Of a stretch of 32,778 bases of DNA, positions 26,625 through 32,778 are shown piece after piece. The notes below the pieces were generated by a model. That model was not told the origin of the DNA. It worked only from the letters and a program-made list of their open reading frames with translations, and made no database searches. Origin of the DNA: Candidatus Nomurabacteria bacterium GW2011_GWC2_42_20 (GTDB taxonomy: Bacteria > Patescibacteriota > Minisyncoccia > Phycocordibacterales > UBA1550); assembly GCA_000998425.1 (NCBI GenBank), contig LCDG01000010.1, forward strand, positions 1-32,778. The letters are read 5' to 3'. Position 1 is the stretch's first letter; each line of letters starts with the position of its first letter. A program made the translations under genes and the position numbers.

Positions 26625-27110
26625 ATGAGTAACAATGATCACAAAATATCTTGGACTGCGCCCGAGTACGAGGATCACAACCACGGCGCAGATTGGTATT
26701 GGGCGGTTGGCATCATTTCAATATCTCTCGCAGTTGCTTTTGTTATTGTTGGGAATACATTACTTTCTATTATTATACTTATTGGTATGGGAACGCTTCT
26801 CATGCACGCAAAGCGTGAACCACGAATTCTTGATTATAGGATTTCAAAAAAAGGTATCCGAGCGGGAGAAACTCTTTACCCATGGGAAACACTTGAGTCT
26901 TTTTGGATACTCGAGAGAAGCGAAGACTTAAAGTACCAACACGGTCCAAAAATCCTACTTACTTCAAAAAAACCACTTATGCCTCATATTGCTATACCTC
27001 TCGACGATGATGTGGTTGATGAGGTGTACCAAATTTTATCTAACATGGTCCCAGAAGAATACCAGGTTGAACCATTCCCTGAGCGGATAATGCGTAGAAT
27101 TGGTTTCTAG
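26625..27110 (+). CDS. Hypothetical membrane protein
   Basis: Two TM segments then a soluble domain (ISKKGIRAGETLYPWETLESFWIL). Confidence 0.7.
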   Translation: MSNNDHKISWTAPEYEDHNHGADWYWAVGIISISLAVAFVIVGNTLLSIIILIGMGTLLMHAKREPRILDYRISKKGIRAGETLYPWETLESFWILERSEDLKYQHGPKILLTSKKPLMPHIAIPLDDDVVDEVYQILSNMVPEEYQVEPFPERIMRRIGF

Positions 27111-27177
27111 CCAGAGTGTTGTTCGTTTTTGCTTTTTTGTGTTTTTGTGGTAGAGTGCGGGTTGTCAGTTGCCAGTT

Positions 27178-27258
27178 TGCTCTCGTCGTTGTTATGCTTA
27201 GTCTAAGTAATGTAACAGCTGCGTGAACTACTGTGCGGAGTAATGTTAGGTAGTTAAT
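27178..27258 (+). repeat. tRNA-Arg(GCG) 5'-end duplication element
   Basis: TGCTCTCGTCGTT at 27178-27190 and 27258-27270 (offset 80); CTTAG/CTAAG hairpin; TACTGTGCG at +50. Confidence 0.65.
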
Positions 27259-27330
27259 GCTCTCGTCGTTCAATGGATAGGATGCTAGCTTGCGGAGCTT
27301 GCGATGTAGGTTCGATTCCTACCGAGAGCA
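27259..27330 (+). tRNA. tRNA-Arg(GCG)
   Basis: Acceptor GCTCTCG/CGAGAGC, T-arm GTAGG-TTCGATT-CCTAC, anticodon loop TTGCGGA. Confidence 0.88.
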
Positions 27331-27333
27331 CAA

Positions 27334-27366
27334 GAAAAAATCTCCACTTTTTGTGGAGATTTTTTG
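27334..27366 (+). terminator. Terminator after tRNA-Arg(GCG)
   Basis: AAAAAATCTCCAC-TTTTT-GTGGAGATTTTTT. Confidence 0.75.
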
Positions 27367-27412
27367 TATATTTATTGTTCCAATCTTATTATTCGATGTT
27401 GCCAGCATCAAC

Positions 27413-27733
27413 TTACCTACCCACCTTCACTGAAAATCCACTACCTTTCCACGCGGTTATCCCACCTTCGAGATTCATAACATTACTAAAACCAATTTCG
27501 GACATGAGAGATGTTGCGCGAGCCGACCGCCCACCCATTTGGCAATTAATTATATATTTTTCATTCTTATCAAGCTCGTTCAGCTTATCAGCAAACGACA
27601 TCGAGCTAATATCAATATTCAAGGCGCCACCTATGTGCCCACCCTCAAACTCCGCAGGAGTTCTAACATCAACAACAATAACATTACCATCTTCTATATG
27701 CTTTATTGCTTCCTTTGGAGAAATATTATTCAT
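27413..27733 (-). CDS. Rhodanese-like domain protein
   Basis: VVDVRTPAEFEGGHIGGALNIDI; active-site region INCQMGGRSARATSLMSEIGF. Confidence 0.92.
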   Translation of the reverse strand: MNNISPKEAIKHIEDGNVIVVDVRTPAEFEGGHIGGALNIDISSMSFADKLNELDKNEKYIINCQMGGRSARATSLMSEIGFSNVMNLEGGITAWKGSGFSVKVGR

Positions 27734-27748
27734 CCAGACGATAATAGC

Positions 27749-27788
27749 AGAAAAGGTCCCGCTCAACTAGTTGAGCGGGACCTTTTCT
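27749..27788. terminator. 40-bp perfect zero-spacer palindrome between rpsT and the rhodanese gene
   Basis: AGAAAAGGTCCCGCTCAACT / AGTTGAGCGGGACCTTTTCT. Confidence 0.75.
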
Positions 27789-27798
27789 ATCTACCTCC

Positions 27799-28062
27799 TT
27801 ACGCTATTTTCTTGATTGCTTTAGCAAGACGCGACTTTTTACGCGATGCAGCATTTTTCTTGATAGTATTACCTTTTGCTGCCTTATCTATTGCCTTGTA
27901 GGCCTTTGAAAGAAGAGTTTCTGCTGATTTTTTGTCCTTTGCAGAAACAAGAGTGCGTACCTCCTTTACAACCTCCTTCATCGCCTTACTGCGACGAGAA
28001 TTGTAAACGGCCTTGCGCGCAGAGCTACGGATATTGCGTTTTGCTGATTTGATAATTGGCAT
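27799..28062 (-). CDS. rpsT: 30S ribosomal protein S20
   Basis: MPIIKSAKRNIRSSARKAVYNSRRSKAMKEVVKEVR; KKNAASRKKSRLAKAI. Confidence 0.93.
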   Translation of the reverse strand: MPIIKSAKRNIRSSARKAVYNSRRSKAMKEVVKEVRTLVSAKDKKSAETLLSKAYKAIDKAAKGNTIKKNAASRKKSRLAKAIKKIA

Positions 28063-28127
28063 ATTCGTTACATTATATACCATTTCCTATATTTTGCAAG
28101 AGGCTCTATTCCGTGTAATATGTAAAT

Positions 28128-28706
28128 ATGATCGCTCATCTTTCTGGAACAATCCTCTTTGCAGGCGACCGATATGTGGTCATAGAAACTAACGGTGTCG
28201 GCTACAAAGTCCGCCTAGCAGTAGACACACTTCAAACGCTTAGAAAAAACACTGGTGAAAATACGTCTCTTTGGATACATACCGCTGTGCGCGAGGATGC
28301 TCTCGATTTGTATGGCTTCCAAAACCAAGTCGAATTGGAATTTTTTGAAATGCTCATCAGTGTCTCTGGTATCGGCCCAAAAGGAGCACTCGGTATTTTA
28401 AACGTAGCGCCAGTCGACCACCTAAAGGAAGCAATTGCTATGGGTGATACAGGCGCCCTAACAAAAGTTTCTGGTATTGGTTCAAAAAGTGCTCAAAAAA
28501 TAATCCTTGAATTACGCGATAAGCTAGGTTGGCAAGAAAGTGAGGCAGGTGGAACAATGCTTGGCGACGAACGTGACGCGATAGAAGGTCTTGTGGCGCT
28601 AGGGTATGCCGAACGCTCTGCTAGAGAGGCTCTCAAAAAAGTACCATCTGACACAAAAGGCACTGGCGCGCGTATTAAAGAAGCGCTAAAATTATTAGGA
28701 AAATAA
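28128..28706 (+). CDS. ruvA: Holliday junction DNA helicase subunit RuvA
   Basis: MIAHLSGTILFAGDRYVVIETNGVGYKV; LISVSGIGPKGALGIL; LTKVSGIGSKSAQKIILELRDKL. Confidence 0.96.
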   Translation: MIAHLSGTILFAGDRYVVIETNGVGYKVRLAVDTLQTLRKNTGENTSLWIHTAVREDALDLYGFQNQVELEFFEMLISVSGIGPKGALGILNVAPVDHLKEAIAMGDTGALTKVSGIGSKSAQKIILELRDKLGWQESEAGGTMLGDERDAIEGLVALGYAERSAREALKKVPSDTKGTGARIKEALKLLGK

Positions 28707-29975
28707 ATGGAAAATATTTTACGCACAATTAAAAAATTAATCCCGCATAATATTTTCCATTCGCTTCAGCCTGCGTACCACTACATATTTGCACTCATTG
28801 CAGCAATCATATACCGCTTCCCTTCGCGCAAAATAAAGGTCCTTGCTATCACAGGCACAAAAGGAAAAACGTCGACAACTGAAATTGTAAATGCGATTTT
28901 AGAGGAGGCTGGCTATAAGACCGCTCTTGCTGGCACACTTCGTTTTAAAATAGATGATAACGAGGAGCGTAACTTATACAAAATGACTATACCTGGTCGT
29001 TTTTTTGTGCAACGATTTTTACGTCGAGCGGTGCGCGCAAAATGTGATTGGGTAATAATCGAGATGACATCCGAGGGAGCGCGACAATTCCGCCATAAGT
29101 TTATAGATTTTGATGCGCTCATTTTTACAAACTTGTCACCTGAACATATTGAATCTCACGGATCATTTGAAAATTACAAAGAAGCAAAAAAATCTATTGC
29201 GGAGACCTTGTCTCACTCAGCAAAAAGGCCGCGTATTATTGTTGCAAATGGAGACAATAAATACGCAAGTGAATTTCTCGAAGTTGGTGCCGACATAAAA
29301 ACAACATACTCAATCAAAGATGCAGAGCCGTACACTCTTGAAAAAGACTTAACTACATTTAATTTTATGGGAGCTCCTCTTAAGTCGCATCTGTCTGGCG
29401 CTTTCAATCTTTCCAATATGCTCGCAGGAATTTCCTTTGCGCGTACTATCGGTGTTTCCCCAGAAGTCATTCGTCGTGCCATTGAAAAGTTCCACGGCAT
29501 TCGTGGTCGCGTCGAGCATGTAAATATGGGGCAGGATTTTGACGTAATAGTTGATTATGCTCACACTACCGATTCATTAGAAAAAGTTTATGAGGTTTTT
29601 CAGGACTCTCGAAAGATTTGCGTACTTGGCGGAACTGGTGGGGGGAGAGACTCGTGGAAACGCCCAGCGATGGGCGCGATTGCCGGCGCGCACTGCGATG
29701 AAATAATTCTAACCAACGAGGACCCTTACGATGAGGACCCTCAAAAAATAGTTTCTGAAATTATGGCTGGGGTAGAAAGCGGTGGCGCTAAAATTATTAT
29801 GGATAGACGCGAGGCTATTGCGTACGCCCTATCTCTCGCAAAAATTGGTGACGCAGTCATAATAACCGGCAAAGGCACCGACCCATACATAATGGGGCCA
29901 AACGGCACAAAAACACAATGGGATGACGCTGATGTCGCTCGCGAAGAACTTACAAAACTCGGTTTTAAAAAATAA
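28707..29975 (+). CDS. Mur ligase family protein (MurE-like)
   Basis: VLAITGTKGKTSTTEIVNAILEEAG; VDYAHTTDSLEKVYEVF; GGTGGGRDSWKRPAMGAIA; ILTNEDPYDEDPQKI. Confidence 0.9.
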   Translation: MENILRTIKKLIPHNIFHSLQPAYHYIFALIAAIIYRFPSRKIKVLAITGTKGKTSTTEIVNAILEEAGYKTALAGTLRFKIDDNEERNLYKMTIPGRFFVQRFLRRAVRAKCDWVIIEMTSEGARQFRHKFIDFDALIFTNLSPEHIESHGSFENYKEAKKSIAETLSHSAKRPRIIVANGDNKYASEFLEVGADIKTTYSIKDAEPYTLEKDLTTFNFMGAPLKSHLSGAFNLSNMLAGISFARTIGVSPEVIRRAIEKFHGIRGRVEHVNMGQDFDVIVDYAHTTDSLEKVYEVFQDSRKICVLGGTGGGRDSWKRPAMGAIAGAHCDEIILTNEDPYDEDPQKIVSEIMAGVESGGAKIIMDRREAIAYALSLAKIGDAVIITGKGTDPYIMGPNGTKTQWDDADVAREELTKLGFKK

Positions 29976-30054
29976 TTAAGTTGTTTGACTTTGTGCTTCA
30001 GAGAGAGTAGCTTGTAAAGTAGTAACCTGTTCTAAATGACAAACGGAGGTTGAA

Positions 30055-30611
30055 ATGAGTAAAAATCATGTGGATCAAAGCGAATTGCCAAGGAAAATAA
30101 TTACCCGTTTTTTCAGGAAATTAAAGAAGTCGATAAAAGAGATTTTTTTGACCGTGCGGGCGACCCTTTTAGTGTGGAGAAATTACGATGTCTTGTTTTC
30201 GTCCTTGACGAATTGACCGCTGGAGTCGAACATTGGGACAGAGTTGCTTCCTTTGTTATAAAGAGGGGGGGAAAACAACTTTCTGAATTCTACCAACCAG
30301 CTCTTCTCTTGCTCATTCCAAAAATTTCTCCCCAAAAAAGAAACGAGGTTGTAAAATATTTTTGCACCTTTGGGAAACTTAGCCTCGTTTCATTTATCAC
30401 CGAAAAAGAACTTCTTCGGTACCCAAGCAACAAAGAGCTTCTTTTAATCGCAAAATATCATCGTCGCCATCGCACGACAGTAGACAGTGATGTATGGAAA
30501 GAAATCGTTAACCTTGCAAAAAGTAGCGTCTGTTACCGAGCTGAGCTCTCTGCTATCAATAAAATGACTGTCGAGTTAGTAACACTTGAGAAGAACGACG
30601 TATCGGATTAA
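30055..30611 (+). CDS. Hypothetical protein, apparently split by a frameshift near 30090-30100 (frame-1 start 30055; frame-0 body annotated from GTG 30174)
   Basis: Strong SD (GGAGG) only before ATG 30055, whose frame stops at 30216; the other frame is open from 30063 and protein-like (NNYPFFQEIKEVDKRDFFDRAGDPFSVEKLRCLVFVLDEL). Confidence 0.55.
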
Positions 30612-30681
30612 TTTTGAGAGCGCCCCCGCACCACGCGGTGGTGCTCTTTTTCTTTGCACCTCTTTTTGGTATACTAGCAAA

Positions 30682-31095
30682 ATGCAAACAGTATCACTCT
30701 TCCCATCACTATTCGACTACCAGATGCTTGGTATTTTTGCACTTCGTGTAACCATCGGACTAATATTTGTTTATTTTTGGTATGAAAAAGTAACTCACCA
30801 GCGCGCAGAACGAATTCATTTTTTTGAAAAGCTTGGGTTGAGGCCAGCAAAAACCTACTTCTTTATTGTATCATCAGCCGAGGGTGTTGCTGGCGTGCTT
30901 TTGGTAGTTGGTCTCTGGACTCAAGGTGCTGCAATAGTAACAGGGTCTCTCATGACACTCGCCACCATTATTAAATGGTACAAGCCATCAGCACTCCCAA
31001 GAAATACAATCGAATTTTACATCATTCTTGCTGTCGCATCATTTGCCCTTCTCTTCCTTGGGCCAGGCGTGTTTGCGTTTGACCTACCATTATAG
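30682..31095 (+). CDS. DoxX-like membrane protein
   Basis: FALRVTIGLIFVYFWYEKV...FFEKLGLRPAKTYFFIVSSAEGVAGVLLVVGLWTQGAA. Confidence 0.75.
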   Translation: MQTVSLFPSLFDYQMLGIFALRVTIGLIFVYFWYEKVTHQRAERIHFFEKLGLRPAKTYFFIVSSAEGVAGVLLVVGLWTQGAAIVTGSLMTLATIIKWYKPSALPRNTIEFYIILAVASFALLFLGPGVFAFDLPL

Positions 31096-31150
31096 GATTG
31101 CAAATACCACATTTTGTGGTATTATCCTGTTTGTTTTTAGTTAAATTAAT

Positions 31151-31226
31151 GCGCCCATAGCTCAGTCGGTAGAGCAGCTCCCTTTTAAGGAGACGGTCGT
31201 AGGTTCGATTCCTACTGGGCGCACCA
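31151..31226 (+). tRNA. tRNA-Lys(TTT), CCA encoded
   Basis: Acceptor GCGCCCA/TGGGCGC + ACCA, anticodon loop CTTTTAA. Confidence 0.96.
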
Positions 31227-31409
31227 GAAACAAAAGGCACGGGTTCTCTCCGTGCCTTTTGTTTCTATTTGCGAACAGAGCAAGCCAACTGCTTGGCTTG
31301 CGTTAGGAATCGAAAGGCGGAACATGTTGCGAAGCAACAGTGAGCCGAGGTCGCGAGTACTTATGAGCGAAGCGAATTAGTAACTCGAGACCGAAACTAC
31401 TGGGCGCAC
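31227..31409 (+). repeat. tRNA-Lys-anchored structured element, unit 1
   Basis: 17-bp hairpin 31226-31266; CAAGCCAA-CTGC-TTGGCTTG 31281-31300; antisense T-arm TAGGAATCGAA; core stem-loop 31349-31392; direct copy CTACTGGGCGCAC 31397-31409. Confidence 0.75.
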
Positions 31410-31634
31410 AACGTAAAGAAAAACAGCACCTGCGTGCTGTTTTTTAGTTGTGCGAGCCGGAGCAATATTTTGCTAGCAAGCAAAATAAGCGAGGCAGGGT
31501 CGTGAAAATTTTGTTTTGACGAAAACAAAATTATTCCTGACCACACGCTAGTCTTGGGCGAGCAGTACTCTGCAATACCATCAAATCAAAATGGATTGTA
31601 TCGGCTAAAAGGAGAGGCGATTTCTACTGGGCGC
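31410..31634 (+). repeat. tRNA-Lys-anchored structured element, diverged tandem unit 2
   Basis: CGCACAAC/GTTGTGCG inverted tRNA end around a terminator-like hairpin; AGCC-GGAGCAAT-[ATTTTGCT-AGCA-AGCAAAAT]-AAGCGAGGC; GGTC..GACC stem; third copy CTACTGGGCGC 31624-31634. Confidence 0.6.
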
Positions 31635-31642
31635 GTAAAATA

Positions 31643-31674
31643 AAAAAGGACCTCCGAGGAAGTCCTTTTGTTTG
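31643..31674 (+). terminator. Terminator-like hairpin after the tRNA-Lys array
   Basis: AAAAGGACCTCCGAGGAAGTCCTTTTGTTTGGTTTTT. Confidence 0.5.
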
Positions 31675-31694
31675 GTTTTTGTGATTGTTGTTTT

Positions 31695-32060
31695 TTACTT
31701 CTTGTTTGCTACCCCTTTGCATTTCGGGTTTGCCGGAAACTCCCAGCCGATGTCGCCGTTTTGCATGACGACAAATTTGGCCTCGCACGTTACCGGGCCA
31801 TCTGCGTTTGGTGCTGGGGCATCATCCACGCGGATGTAGTTCCGGCTGATTGAGCCGTCTGCGTTGGGCGTGTAAAGCCCGTCGTGATGAGCCACACAAG
31901 CCTGCCAAGAGGGCTGACCGAGGTGCGGGGCACATTCTTTTGCCGCCACATCGAGGCCGCCTGAACCGGCAACGACGACGTGCTTCGTCGGACCAGCTGC
32001 ATAAGCTGAGCCAGACGACAGACAAACGAATGCCAATACAACTACAAACAACTTTTTCAT
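31695..32060 (-). CDS. Small secreted Cys-containing hypothetical protein
   Basis: Signal peptide MKKLFVVVLAFVCLSSGSAYAA; four mature-region Cys; AAAGGAG SD; promoter upstream. Confidence 0.75.
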   Translation of the reverse strand: MKKLFVVVLAFVCLSSGSAYAAGPTKHVVVAGSGGLDVAAKECAPHLGQPSWQACVAHHDGLYTPNADGSISRNYIRVDDAPAPNADGPVTCEAKFVVMQNGDIGWEFPANPKCKGVANKK

Positions 32061-32144
32061 TTGCTACTCCTTTTTTAAATTGAAAGAACTACCGAAGTGG
32101 AAGCCACAGAACCCTTTATTGGACCTGTTAACTTCACTAGAACA

Positions 32145-32172
32145 AGTATAGCATATCCATTTTTTTTGTCAA
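32145..32172 (-). promoter_or_regulatory. Promoter for the secreted protein gene
   Basis: On - strand TTGACA, 16-nt spacer, TATACT. Confidence 0.7.
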
Positions 32173-32213
32173 GCCCACACAAAAATAGCTTCCCCTATCA
32201 TGACATTGGCTAT

Positions 32214-32240
32214 TTATCCACTGCAAAAAAGTTATCCACA
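32214..32240 (+). promoter_or_regulatory. Two DnaA-box-like sites
   Basis: TTATCCACT (32214) and TTATCCACA (32232), same strand, 18-bp phasing. Confidence 0.45.
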
Positions 32241-32249
32241 GGTGGCTTG

Positions 32250-32475
32250 TTGCACAAATAATGATTCCTGGGATATAATAAACACAGACTTAAATTAGGT
32301 GATTCGCAAATTTCAGGTTCTGGCCAACTTACGGTCTACACAAAAAGGAATTCATGCACAATCACTACCTGCACCTTGCGCGATATACAGCGCTCCAAGA
32401 ATTTGTTCTTTTAGCACACAACGCCTCATACAGGCAAAATTAAAAAGTCAGCATAAGCTGGCTTTTTTTGTTTTT
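32250..32475 (+). ncRNA. Putative small transcript (sRNA and/or 29-aa sORF MHNHYLHLARYTALQEFVLLAHNASYRQN at 32354-32443)
   Basis: TTGCAC-18-TATAAT promoter, AAAAGGAATTC-ATG, terminator AGTCAGC-ATAA-GCTGGCTTTTTTT. Confidence 0.45.
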
Positions 32476-32778
32476 TTATATATCAAGAATGAATCTTTCG
32501 AGGGATATATTCATCGGCTCCCCTCCTCTGTGGTCCTCGTGATAAATAGTGACGAGCGATCTGGAAAGGCTTGCGATCTCTTCTTGTGAGTAATTTTTTG
32601 CAAAACTACGCGCCTTTGTAGCAACAAAGGGGTTCAGCCCGCAGTTGTCATCCATCCTCGCATTTTTCATAAGTGCAATATTTTTAACCGTCCAAAAAAG
32701 AGTGTTGCATATCTCCTCCCCCGACAAGCCAGAGGTTAGTGCCTCTTGGTACAAGACCCACAATTCTTTTTTGTTTCG
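32476..32778 (-). CDS. holA: DNA polymerase III delta subunit-like (HolA) C-terminus, truncated by window edge
   Basis: KKELWVLYQEALTSGLSGEEICNTLFWTVKNIAL...GLNPFVATKARSFAKNYSQEEIASLSRSL...MNISLERFIL; frame open to the window end. Confidence 0.6.
   Translation of the reverse strand, partial: RNKKELWVLYQEALTSGLSGEEICNTLFWTVKNIALMKNARMDDNCGLNPFVATKARSFAKNYSQEEIASLSRSLVTIYHEDHRGGEPMNISLERFILDI

Noticed and set aside
31022-31240. ORF on - strand (GAPSRNRTYDRLLKRELLYRLSYGR...)
   Set aside because: Translation of the antisense of tRNA-Lys; a familiar artefact peptide, not a gene.
31410-31634. Integron attC-like site
   Set aside because: GTT-containing inverted arms are present but no clear RYYYAAC/GTTRRRY core pairs and no integron integrase in the window.
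32214-32240. Replication origin
   Set aside because: Only two DnaA-like boxes; no dnaA/dnaN neighbours or AT-rich unwinding repeats visible, so evidence is insufficient.
32299-32589. 96-aa + strand ORF
   Set aside because: Runs through a terminator hairpin and antisense to the HolA-like C-terminus; no homology recognised.

Overview
This 32.8-kb window looks like a chromosomal segment of a small-genome candidate phyla radiation (Patescibacteria/Parcubacteria-like) bacterium. That taxonomic guess is inference from gene content and style. It carries a dTTP-synthesis cluster (tmk, dut, dCMP deaminase, thyA), secE-nusG-rplK, a membrane histidine kinase/response-regulator operon, pgi, a DsbA-like/VKOR pair, DUF1189, nnrD, an MFS transporter, a PduO-type adenosyltransferase, rplS, rluA-type, uppS, acylphosphatase, a pilMNO-like operon, ruvX, CcdA-like, rhodanese, rpsT, ruvA, a MurE-like ligase, DoxX and a holA C-terminus at the right edge. 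There are seven tRNA genes: His-GTG, Leu-GAG, Val-TAC, Arg-TCT, Ser-TGA, Arg-GCG and Lys-TTT. The most unusual signal is around the tRNAs. Downstream of tRNA-Arg(TCT), tRNA-Leu(GAG) and tRNA-Lys(TTT) there is a repeated architecture: the tRNA 3' end, a hairpin, an inverted partial copy of the same tRNA's 3' end, helices with apparent compensatory changes, a stem-loop with a conserved GAGCnnnGCGA loop, then a direct copy of that tRNA's 3' end at nearly constant distance (178, 179 and 185 bp). tRNA-Lys has a second, diverged tandem unit. A related core stem-loop occurs without a tRNA upstream of secE. A second arrangement, with truncated tRNA 5'-end copies 80 and 82 bp upstream and a shared TACTGTGCG motif at exactly +50, precedes tRNA-Arg(GCG) and tRNA-Val. 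These look like a family of tRNA-anchored structured elements that I do not recognise. All alignments were done by eye.
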